Source: Angustibacter luteus (GTDB lineage: Bacteria > Actinomycetota > Actinomycetes > Actinomycetales > Angustibacteraceae). From it: a stretch of 64,000 nucleotides of DNA. How positions within the stretch are numbered: position 1 is the first letter of the stretch; the number at the start of each line of letters is the position of its first letter. A program made the translations under genes and the position numbers. Location: NCBI RefSeq assembly GCF_039541115.1, contig NZ_BAABFP010000008.1:124001-188000 (forward strand), given 5' to 3'. The notes below the pieces were generated by a model. That model did no database searches. It saw nothing but the letters and a program-made list of their open reading frames with translations, and was not told the origin of the DNA. Shown piece after piece: positions 35,944 through 42,942 of this stretch.

Positions 35944-36690
35944 TCAGCGGACCGTGACGCAGTCGACCGGGCTGACGGCGTCGTCCGTCGTGGCGGTGCC
36001 GACGGCGACCAGACGCCAGCAGCCGGTGACGCGCTGGCGGACGGTGCCCGCGACCTTGCCGGCGGAGCTGGGCGTCAGGGTGCGGTAGGTCTTCCAGGCG
36101 CCCTTCGTCTTGAACTGCAGCTGCACCGGGGTCACCCAGCCGTGGTACTTCGCGTCCGCGAAGCTCGCCCGCTGCAGGGTCGCGCTCGTGGTCACTGCCG
36201 CGCCGGCCGCGATCGGCTCGGGGCCGCTGTTGGCGCCCAGGAAGCGCGAGGCCCGCAGGATGTACTGGTAGTCGACCGCCGTGTCCTTGCCGTCGTTCGG
36301 TCCGGTCGCCGTGTAGGTCAGCTTCCAGCGACCGGCGCAGCCGTTGTCGCCGTAGCCCTGGAAGTCCTTGGCGACGATCGACACCCTGGAGCCGAACTCC
36401 GTGATGGACGGGTCGTCCTGCGACGGGCCGAGGTTCTCCAGGGTGTCCGTGAAGCCGGCGCACAGCCCTGCGGTCGCGCGCTCCCCGACCACCGTGACCG
36501 CGGTGGTGCCACGGACGGCGGCGACGGACAGCGAGTCGTGCGCCTGTGTGATGCCGAGCACCACGACGTCCGTGGTGAAGGTGTCGACGATCTCGGTGGC
36601 GACGGAGGCGTGCGCGGTCAGGGGTCCGAACGCCACGCAGGCGGTGGCACCGACGACGGCCAGCGCGACGGTGGAACGGCGGAAGAACAT
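35944..36690 (-). CDS. Secreted protein of unknown function
   Basis: A 248-residue protein with a clear signal peptide (FFRRSTVALAVVGATACVAF and AHAS cleavage region) and no recognised domain. The mature part is beta-rich and carries four cysteines (TAGLCAGF, NGCAGRW, VTGCWRL, VDCVTV) that could form two disulfides. KFKTKGAWKTYR-like phrasing (QFKTKGAWKTYRTLTPSSAG) resembles actinobacterial Ig-like surface modules. AGGAG lies 4 bases before the ATG. It is downstream of, and possibly co-transcribed with, the ArsR/MFS pair; the gap to the MFS stop is 7 bases. Confidence 0.7.
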   Translation of the reverse strand: MFFRRSTVALAVVGATACVAFGPLTAHASVATEIVDTFTTDVVVLGITQAHDSLSVAAVRGTTAVTVVGERATAGLCAGFTDTLENLGPSQDDPSITEFGSRVSIVAKDFQGYGDNGCAGRWKLTYTATGPNDGKDTAVDYQYILRASRFLGANSGPEPIAAGAAVTTSATLQRASFADAKYHGWVTPVQLQFKTKGAWKTYRTLTPSSAGKVAGTVRQRVTGCWRLVAVGTATTDDAVSPVDCVTVR

Positions 36691-36697
36691 GGGGCTC

Positions 36698-37939
36698 CTA
36701 GGCGAGGGGCTGCGGGTGTGTCGGTTCAACCTCGGCAGTTCCGGGCCCGACCCTGAGCCCGGGGACCGGTTCGCGCAGCCGGACGGCGGCGTACAGGGCA
36801 CCCAGCAGGTTGCCGACCGCCATGAACAGCAGCAGCCAGCGGTAGTCGACGACGGCCACCAGGGCCGCCCCGACGAGGATCGACACCAGCTGCGGGCCGC
36901 CGGTGAGGAACTCGAACGCGGTGAACACGCGGCCCTGCACCGGTCCCGGGGTGCGGCGCTGCAGCGCGGTGACGATCGCGACCACGACGATCGGCAACCC
37001 GGCGCCGAGCAGGAACGACCCGGCCGCGACGACGGGCAGCAGGTCGCTGACCGGCAGCAGGCAGCCCACCCCGATGAGCGCGAGCCCGACCGGGACGAGG
37101 CGCAGCTCGCCCACCCTGCTGATCAGCACGGTCACCGCGATGCCTCCCAGCACCGCTCCCGCGCCCTGCACAGCGGCCAGCACGCCGATGAAGGAGACCG
37201 GTCGACCCAGGCCCTGGTCGACGACGGCGAAGAACACGCTCTCGCCGAACCCGATCGCCAGCATGCAGATCACCGTGGCCACGACGAGCGCCCGCAGCAC
37301 CGGGTGCGTGAAGAGGTGGCGCGCCCCGGCGGTCGCCTCGTGCAGCACGTGGTGCTCGTGCGGCTCGGGCTTGGGCTCGGCGACCCGCATCAGGGCCAGC
37401 GCGAGCGCCGAGACCAGGAAGGTCGCGGCGTCCAGGACGGCGACCGCGTGCCCGCCGAACCCGGCGAACAGCGCCGCCCCGGTCAGCGGGCCGACCAGCC
37501 GCAGCGCCTCGCGCACCGTCCCGAGGCTGCCGTTGGCCGGGCCCAGCAGCTGCTCGGGCAGCATCGTGGTCAGCAGCGCGGCGCGCGCCGACTGGAACAG
37601 CACCAGGGACGCGCCGTACAGGAAGCCGACGACGTACAGCAGCCACAGGTCGCCCTCGTCGTGGACGAGCAACAGCGTCAGCACGACCGCGGCCGTCGCG
37701 ACGTCCACCGCGATCATCAGGGGGCGCCGGGGCAGCCGGTCGATGACGATCCCGCCGAGCGGGGCGAGCAGCGTCGGCACGATCACGGCGGCCAGCACGG
37801 TGCCGGCCGCCGAGTTCGAACCGGTGAGCTGCTTGGCCCACATGGCCAGGACCAGCAGCATCGCCGTGTCGCCGAACATCGACAGCGTCTGCCCCACCAG
37901 CAGCAGCCGCAGGTTGCGGTCCTTCAGCAGCTCACGCAT
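36698..37939 (-). CDS. MFS transporter coupled to ArsR regulator
   Basis: A 413-residue MFS protein of the MFS_3 kind: LLKDRNLRLLLVGQTLSMFG at the start, APLGGIVIDRLPRRPLMIAV as the loop-2 motif, and FLYGASLVLFQSARAALLTT in the fourth helix region. It overlaps its regulator by 8 bases. The substrate is unknown. It is only distantly similar to the ArsR-linked transporter at 1.9 kb, so the two ArsR/MFS modules look like parallel systems rather than a recent duplication. Confidence 0.88.
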   Translation of the reverse strand: MRELLKDRNLRLLLVGQTLSMFGDTAMLLVLAMWAKQLTGSNSAAGTVLAAVIVPTLLAPLGGIVIDRLPRRPLMIAVDVATAAVVLTLLLVHDEGDLWLLYVVGFLYGASLVLFQSARAALLTTMLPEQLLGPANGSLGTVREALRLVGPLTGAALFAGFGGHAVAVLDAATFLVSALALALMRVAEPKPEPHEHHVLHEATAGARHLFTHPVLRALVVATVICMLAIGFGESVFFAVVDQGLGRPVSFIGVLAAVQGAGAVLGGIAVTVLISRVGELRLVPVGLALIGVGCLLPVSDLLPVVAAGSFLLGAGLPIVVVAIVTALQRRTPGPVQGRVFTAFEFLTGGPQLVSILVGAALVAVVDYRWLLLFMAVGNLLGALYAAVRLREPVPGLRVGPGTAEVEPTHPQPLA

Positions 37940-38549
37940 CGCTGTCGTCCATTCCGGGCTCCAGTCCGTCCGCGCGCGGGAAGCCGAGCGCGGCCAGGTG
38001 CACCAGGCGCGCCCCGGCGGGCCGCTGGGAGGGGTCGGTGATCCGGTCGAGGTAGCGCGACATGACCGCGAGCAGGTCGGCCTGGATCTCGGCGAGCTCG
38101 GCCACGGTCAGGTACGCGTTGCCGGTGAGGTCCAGCGCCGCCTCCGTCCACTGCGGCCCGAACGCCGCGGCGACCTCGGCGTACTCGCGGTGCAGCTCGG
38201 CAGTGCGCTCCCGGAAGCGCTCGCTGAGCGCCGCCCCCGCGGCCCGCGCCGCGACGTCCGAGTCCTGCGCCGGAGACCACTGGTGCGAGACCGACGTCAT
38301 CTGCCACGGCCGGTTGCGCCCGGTGCCACCGGGCGCCTCCTCGACGTACCCGTACTTGGCCAGCTGGCGTAGGTGGAACGAGCAGGACGACGGCGACTCG
38401 CCGACCAGCGCAGCGCACTGGCTCGCGGTCAGCGGGCCGCGCAGGCTGACCAGTTCGAGCAGCTTCAGCCGGACGGGGTGAGCCAGCGCTCGCAGCGTCT
38501 GGGCCCCGGACAGGACGCGCACCGGCTGCGGCTCGCGGGACTCGGGCAT
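37932..38549 (-). CDS. ArsR-family winged-helix transcriptional regulator
   Basis: A 205-residue regulator. The winged helix covers TLRALAHPVRLKLLELVSLR, TASQCAALVGESPSSCSFHL and RQLAKYGYVEEAPGG, followed by a helical effector half with EIQADLLAVMSRYLDRITDP. As with the 1.27-kb protein, no canonical metal-binding CxC box is present. The ATG lies 6 bases after a -10 box within a 28-base palindrome, so autoregulation of this ArsR/MFS operon is likely. Confidence 0.9.
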   Translation of the reverse strand: MPESREPQPVRVLSGAQTLRALAHPVRLKLLELVSLRGPLTASQCAALVGESPSSCSFHLRQLAKYGYVEEAPGGTGRNRPWQMTSVSHQWSPAQDSDVAARAAGAALSERFRERTAELHREYAEVAAAFGPQWTEAALDLTGNAYLTVAELAEIQADLLAVMSRYLDRITDPSQRPAGARLVHLAALGFPRADGLEPGMDDSDA

Positions 38550-38554
38550 GCGTC

Positions 38555-38584
38555 GAAAGTACTCTTTCGAAAGAGTGCTTTCAA
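38555..38584 (-). promoter_or_regulatory. Promoter with palindromic operator of the second ArsR/MFS operon
   Basis: On the minus strand TTGAAA (38584-38579) and TACTTT (38561-38556) are exactly 17 bases apart, a good sigma-A promoter, and the ATG follows 6 bases after the -10. The perfect palindrome ACTCTTTCGAAAGAGT (38561-38576) fills the spacer. Extending it outward gives a 28-base palindrome (38555-38582) with one mismatched pair. It is the probable ArsR binding site. Confidence 0.7.
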
Positions 38585-38598
38585 TACCCCCGACCGTT

Positions 38599-39492
38599 TC
38601 AGGCGTTCGGGGCGATCGCCTCCAGCACCCGGACGTCGCCGGCGTAGATCCCGGCCTCGCGCGGCCAGTGCGTCACCACGTCCGTGAACCCCAGCTCAGC
38701 AGCCCGACCGACCGCGTCCGCGAACGCGTCCGCGGAGGACAGCGAGAACACGGCGCCGGAGTCCAGGTTCAGGTAGCGCCCCATGGCGACGGGGTCGCGA
38801 CCCGCCTCTCCCGCGGCGTCCTCGAACCGGCCCACCAGCCCCGCGACCCCGCGCCACCAGGCGTCCTGGTCGTCCGCGCCGTCCGAGCTGGCGGGCGCCC
38901 CGGTCGTCGCCCAGGCATCCCCGCGCCGGGCCGCCACGGCGATCCCCTTCGGACCGTTGGCCGCGACCACGAACGGCATCCGCGGCCGCTCGACGCTGCC
39001 CGGCACCATCCGCGCCTCGACCGCGCTGAACCACTCGCCGCGCCACGTCGTCGACGGCTGGGTGAGCAGCAGGTCCAGCAGCTGCACGAACTCCTCCAGC
39101 CGCCGCACCCTGGCGCCCGGCGAGGGCGCCTCGACGCCCAGCACCGCGGCGTCCCACCCGCTGCCACCCGCGCCGACCCCGAGCAGGAAGCGGCCGCCGC
39201 TGACGTCGTCCAGGCTCATCAGGTCCTTGGCGAAGGGCACCGGGTGGCGGTAGTTCGGCGACGCCACCCACGTGCCGAGGCGGATCCGCTCGGTCACCAG
39301 GGCCGCCGCGGTGAGCGTCGGCACGGTGGCGAACCAGGGCTCGTCGGCCAGTGACTGCCAGGCCAGGTGGTCGTAGGTCCAGGCGTGCGCGAACCCCATC
39401 TGCTCGACCGCTCGCCAGCGGGCCGCCGCCTCGGCCCAGCGCTGCTGCGGGAGAACGACGACGCCGATGTTCGGACCAGCTGATGCAGCCAT
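38599..39492 (-). CDS. LLM-class flavin-dependent oxidoreductase
   Basis: A 297-residue TIM-barrel protein of the luciferase-like monooxygenase superfamily: GFAHAWTYDHLAWQ, TERIRLGTWVASPNYRHPVP, FAKDLMSLDDVSGGRFLLGV and GAGGSGWDAAVLG are the family landmarks. Members use FMN or F420; the cofactor and substrate here cannot be decided. The start at ATG 39492 is supported by TACGGT 6 bases upstream. It is divergent from the helicase-associated gene with only 36 bases between start codons. Confidence 0.85.
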   Translation of the reverse strand: MAASAGPNIGVVVLPQQRWAEAAARWRAVEQMGFAHAWTYDHLAWQSLADEPWFATVPTLTAAALVTERIRLGTWVASPNYRHPVPFAKDLMSLDDVSGGRFLLGVGAGGSGWDAAVLGVEAPSPGARVRRLEEFVQLLDLLLTQPSTTWRGEWFSAVEARMVPGSVERPRMPFVVAANGPKGIAVAARRGDAWATTGAPASSDGADDQDAWWRGVAGLVGRFEDAAGEAGRDPVAMGRYLNLDSGAVFSLSSADAFADAVGRAAELGFTDVVTHWPREAGIYAGDVRVLEAIAPNA

Positions 39493-39528
39493 GAGCCCAC
39501 CGTAGAGGGGGCGCGTAACGTAGAGCGG
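39493..39528. promoter_or_regulatory. Back-to-back leaderless promoters in a 36-base gap
   Basis: TACGGT on the minus strand (39504-39499) precedes ATG 39492 by 6 bases, and TAACGT on the plus strand (39516-39521) precedes ATG 39529 by 7 bases. Each promoter's -35 position falls on or next to the other's start region, and neither gene has a ribosome-binding site. Polymerase could hardly occupy both at once. Confidence 0.5.
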
Positions 39529-41817
39529 ATGGCTACTCGACCGGCTGCGGCACCACGCAGTCTCGCCGACGAGCTGCGGTCGTGGGACGACGCGCGGCTC
39601 GTCGCCCTGCTGCGCGCCCGCCCGGACGTGATGACCCCGCTGCCGAACGACCTGACGACCGTGGCCGCCCGCTGCACGACCCGGGCCAGCGTGCACCGGG
39701 TGCTCGACAGCCTGGACACCTTCGAGCTGCAGGTCCTTGACGCGCTCGCGGCGCTGCCCGACCCGGCCAGTCGCACGGACGTGGCGCGGCTGCTCGGCGT
39801 CCGGCCGACGAGCCTGGCCGCGACGCTGGACCGGCTGCGGGACCTCGCCCTGGTCTGGGGTCGGGATGCCGCGCTGCGACTGGTGCTGACCGTGCGGGAC
39901 ACGCTCGGACCGTTCCCCGCCGGCCTGGGGCCGCCCTCACCGACCGCCCCCGACGGCGCCGAGGTGGACGCGCTGCTCGCCCAGGCACCCGAAGGGGCGC
40001 GGGAGGTCCTGGACCGGCTGGTCTGGCAGTCGCCCGTAGGTGCCGTGCGGGGCGCGGACCGGCCGACCAGCCGGACGACGGCCCGGTCGCCGGTGGAGTG
40101 GTTACTGGCCCACCGCCTGCTCGCGGTGCTGGACCCGGACCACGTCGTGCTGCCCCGCGAGGTCGGCCTGCACCTGCGAGGCGGACGGGTGCACCGCGAC
40201 GTCCAGCCGGAGCCACCCGCCATCGCGGCGAGCGAGCGGGCCCCGCGGTTGGTCGACGCCGCGGCCGGTGGGGCGGCCAGCGACCTGCTCCGGCTGGTCG
40301 CCGAGCTCGGTGAGCTCTGGGGGGTGACGCCGCCGCCGGTGCTGCGCTCCGGTGGCCTCGGCGTCCGCGACCTGCGCCGGACGGCGGCCGCGTTGGACCT
40401 CCCCGAGCCGGCCGCAGCGGTCGTCATCGAGCTGGCGTACGCGGCGGGGCTCGTCGCGGACGACGGCCAGGTCGGCGCGTCGTGGGCGCCGACCCCGGCT
40501 TACGACGCGTGGACGTCGGAGCCGCCGGCCGGACGGTGGCGCCGGATCGCCGGAGCGTGGCTGGGCATGTCGCGGGTCCCGGAGCTGGTCGGCCAGCGCG
40601 ACGACCGCGACACCGTGCGCGCGGCCCTGTCCGCCGACGTGGACCGGGCGCCGGCAGCGAGCGTGCGGCAGAGCGTGCTCGCCGTGCTCGCCGAGCTTCC
40701 CACGGGTAGCGCGCCGGACGTGGAGACCCTGCTGAGCCGGCTGCGGTGGCGGCGGCCTCGACGGACCGGTTCGTTGGCCGAGCAGCTCGCCCGCTGGACC
40801 GTGCAGGAAGCCGAGCTGCTGGGCGTGACCGGCCGGGGCGCGCTCAGCGCGGCGGGTCGCGCCCTGCTGGCGGGTGACGACGACGAGGTCGAGCAGGTGG
40901 TCGCCGCGCTGCTGCCGGCCCCGGTCGACCACGTGCTGCTGCAGGCCGACCTCACCGCGGTGGCTCCGGGTCCGCTCGAGGTCGACCTCGGCCGCCTGAT
41001 GCACCTGGCCGCAGACGTCGAGTCCCGCGGCGGCGCGACCGTCTACCGGTTCACCCCGGACAGCGTGCGCCGAGCCCTGGACAGCGGCTGGGCCGCGGAG
41101 CAGCTGCTCGCCGAGCTGGGCGAGGCCAGCCGGACGCCGGTGCCCCAACCCCTGGAGTACCTGGTGCGCGACGTCGCCCGTCGGCACGGCCGGATCCGGG
41201 TCGGCGCCGCGAAGTCCTTCGTGCGCAGTGACGACGAGAGCGTGCTGCGCGAGCTGATGGCCGACCGGCGGGCGGCCCCGCTGTCCTTGCGCGCGCTGGC
41301 ACCCAGTGTCCTGGCGGCCCAGGCGGAGCCGGCGACCGTCCTGCAGGTCCTGCGGTCCATGGGCCTGGCCCCGGCGGCCGAGTCCGCGACCGGCGAGGTG
41401 GTGGTGCGTCGTCCGGACGCCCGCCGCACCCCGCTGCGCCAGCCCCCAGCCCCCACCCGCGGCGAGGTCACCCCCGCCGCCGACCCGCTGCTGCAGGCCG
41501 TGGTCCGGGCGCTGCGCTCGGCGGCGCCGCCCGCACCCGCGCCAGCCGGTCCGGCCCTGGCCCCGACCGAGCCGACGCACACGCTCGCCGTGCTGCGCGA
41601 GGCGATCGAGCGCCGGCAAAGGGTGTGGATCGGCTACGCCGACGGCACCGGCCGGGTGGAGCGCCGCGTCGTCGAACCCCTCAGCGTCGAGGGCGGGCGG
41701 GTGACGGCGTTCGACCACAGCCGCGAGGAGGTCCGCTCGTTCTCGGTGCACCGGGTGACAGGGGTCGCGCCGGCGTCGGTCGACGAATCCAGGCCCGGAG
41801 GTCACCCCGATCGCTAG
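39529..41817 (+). CDS. Helicase-associated protein, XPB N-terminal-like with WYL-like C-terminus
   Basis: A 762-residue protein of the actinobacterial helicase-associated family that sits near XPB helicase genes, as here. The N-terminal LADELRSWDDARLVALLRAR is the usual opening. Middle winged-helix repeats are Leu/Ala-rich, and VLLQADLTAVAPGPLEVDLG is the conserved XPB-type Helicase_C_3 segment near residue 465. The C-terminus (LREAIERRQRVWIGYADGTG, VEPLSVEGGRVTAFDH) resembles a WYL ligand-binding module. No Walker motifs are present, so it is not itself a motor. A DNA-repair partner role for XPB is inferred from context. Confidence 0.82.
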   Translation: MATRPAAAPRSLADELRSWDDARLVALLRARPDVMTPLPNDLTTVAARCTTRASVHRVLDSLDTFELQVLDALAALPDPASRTDVARLLGVRPTSLAATLDRLRDLALVWGRDAALRLVLTVRDTLGPFPAGLGPPSPTAPDGAEVDALLAQAPEGAREVLDRLVWQSPVGAVRGADRPTSRTTARSPVEWLLAHRLLAVLDPDHVVLPREVGLHLRGGRVHRDVQPEPPAIAASERAPRLVDAAAGGAASDLLRLVAELGELWGVTPPPVLRSGGLGVRDLRRTAAALDLPEPAAAVVIELAYAAGLVADDGQVGASWAPTPAYDAWTSEPPAGRWRRIAGAWLGMSRVPELVGQRDDRDTVRAALSADVDRAPAASVRQSVLAVLAELPTGSAPDVETLLSRLRWRRPRRTGSLAEQLARWTVQEAELLGVTGRGALSAAGRALLAGDDDEVEQVVAALLPAPVDHVLLQADLTAVAPGPLEVDLGRLMHLAADVESRGGATVYRFTPDSVRRALDSGWAAEQLLAELGEASRTPVPQPLEYLVRDVARRHGRIRVGAAKSFVRSDDESVLRELMADRRAAPLSLRALAPSVLAAQAEPATVLQVLRSMGLAPAAESATGEVVVRRPDARRTPLRQPPAPTRGEVTPAADPLLQAVVRALRSAAPPAPAPAGPALAPTEPTHTLAVLREAIERRQRVWIGYADGTGRVERRVVEPLSVEGGRVTAFDHSREEVRSFSVHRVTGVAPASVDESRPGGHPDR

Positions 41818-41820
41818 GGT
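41815..41820 (+). promoter_or_regulatory. -10 box overlapping the previous stop codon
   Basis: TAGGGT is both the stop codon (TAG) of the helicase-associated gene and a -10 box. Six bases later comes the GTG of the DUF4190 gene. It indicates an internal leaderless promoter within the gene string. Confidence 0.5.
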
Positions 41821-41826
41821 GACGAC

Positions 41827-42387
41827 GTGCCTGACGAGACGACGCCGGTGCCCGGCGAGAGCCACGACGACAACCGCGACGACAACCGCGACGACAACCC
41901 GTACGCGCCGCCCGCCCCACAGCAGCCGGCTGCACCGCAGCCACCCCCTGCACCCCAGCCGCCGCCGCCGTACGGACAGCCCCCGGCCTACGGCCAGCCG
42001 CCCACGTACGGACAGCCACCTGCGTACGGACAGCCTCCTGCCTACGGCCAGCCGCCGCAGTACGGCCAGCCGCCGGCCTATGGCCAGCAGTACGGCCAGC
42101 AGCAGTACGCGAGCTACGCGACGACGCCGGGTAAGGCCATCGGCGTCCTGATCTGCGGGATCGCCTCGATCGTCCTGTCCTTCTTCTGCGGCGTCGGCGT
42201 CATCCCCGGCATCGTGGCCGTGGTGCTCGCCGGAGGCGCGAAGCGGGAGATCGAGGAGTCGGGCGGCCGCTTCGTCGGCGCCGGGGTGGTGACCGCCGGA
42301 CGCATCTGCGCGATCGTCGGCATCGTGCTGAGCGTGCTCTTCGTCGGCCTCATCGTGGGCCTAGGCAGCATGGGGAACATGAGCTGA
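41827..42387 (+). CDS. DUF4190 membrane protein with Pro/Tyr/Gln repeats
   Basis: A 186-residue protein. The first 100 residues are low-complexity: charged DDNRDDNRDDN, then proline-rich, then repeated YGQPPAYGQPP units. Two transmembrane helices follow (GVLICGIASIVLSFFCGVGV and AGRICAIVGIVLSVLFVGLI) separated by AKREIEESGGR, the DUF4190 pattern. The function is unknown; such tails may act in envelope assemblies. A frame-neutral 5-base repeat lies just downstream of its stop. The start is supported by the -10 box at 41815. Confidence 0.8.
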   Translation: MPDETTPVPGESHDDNRDDNRDDNPYAPPAPQQPAAPQPPPAPQPPPPYGQPPAYGQPPTYGQPPAYGQPPAYGQPPQYGQPPAYGQQYGQQQYASYATTPGKAIGVLICGIASIVLSFFCGVGVIPGIVAVVLAGGAKREIEESGGRFVGAGVVTAGRICAIVGIVLSVLFVGLIVGLGSMGNMS

Positions 42388-42414
42388 CGTCGGCGGCCCC
42401 AGCCACGGCCCGTT

Positions 42415-42442
42415 ACGTCACGTCACGTCACGTCACGTCACG
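42415..42442. repeat. Pentanucleotide tandem repeat (ACGTC)n over the VOC gene 3' end
   Basis: Five perfect ACGTC units plus ACG run from 42415 to 42442. The repeat overlaps the last codons and stop (42433-42435) of the VOC gene and fills most of the gap to the convergent DUF4190 gene. A copy-number change would alter the reading frame at the C-terminus. Confidence 0.8.
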
Positions 42443-42864
42443 CAGAACTCGTTGCCCTCCACGTCCTGCATGACCAGCCAGCGCGAGCCCATCCCCTCGC
42501 GCCACTCGACGCGACTCGCGCCGATCGACTCGAGCCGTTCGGCCTCGGCGAGCACGGCCGCGTCGGCGACCTCGCGGTCGTCACCCCGCGCGCTGACCCG
42601 GATGTCGAGGTGGACCCTGTTCTTGACGGTCTTGCCCTCGGGCACCTTCTGGATGAAGAGCCGTGGGCCCGATCCGTCGGGGTCGACGACGGCGTCGGCG
42701 GAGTCCCACAGCGCTTCGGGCACACCGAACGCCTCCAAGGCTTGGGGCCACGTGTCGAACCCTTCCGGCGGCGACTCCCGGACGTACCCGAGAGCCGAGG
42801 CCCAGAAGTCACCCACCTTCGCGGGCTCGGCGGCGTCGAAGACGATCTGCACTGTTCGCGACAT
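42433..42864 (-). CDS. VOC-family (glyoxalase/bleomycin-resistance fold) protein
   Basis: A 143-residue single-domain protein with the VOC pattern: VQIVFDAAEPAKVGDFWASA at the start, GPRLFIQKVPEGKTVKNRVH in the middle, HLDIRVSARGDD with a metal-ligand-type His, and VMQDVEGNEFCVT at the end. This is the subgroup annotated as glyoxalase-like. Reaction unknown. The last residues are written by the pentanucleotide repeat. It is divergent from XPB, sharing a 78-base upstream region full of repeats. Confidence 0.82.
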   Translation of the reverse strand: MSRTVQIVFDAAEPAKVGDFWASALGYVRESPPEGFDTWPQALEAFGVPEALWDSADAVVDPDGSGPRLFIQKVPEGKTVKNRVHLDIRVSARGDDREVADAAVLAEAERLESIGASRVEWREGMGSRWLVMQDVEGNEFCVT

Positions 42865-42889
42865 GAGGGGCACGCTGCCAGACGGCACC

Positions 42890-42923
42890 GACAACGGGCA
42901 CTGACAACGGGCACTGACAGTGC
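42890..42923. repeat. 13-base tandem repeat and palindrome in front of the XPB gene
   Basis: GACAACGGGCACT occurs twice in perfect tandem (42890-42902 and 42903-42915). The second copy runs into the perfect palindrome GCACTGACAGTGC (42911-42923), followed at 42931 by a shorter one, GACACTGTC. It lies between the divergent VOC and XPB genes, where an operator would be expected. No known SOS box (GAAC-N4-GTTC) is visible. Confidence 0.6.
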
Positions 42924-42942
42924 GTCCTGAGACACTGTCCTG

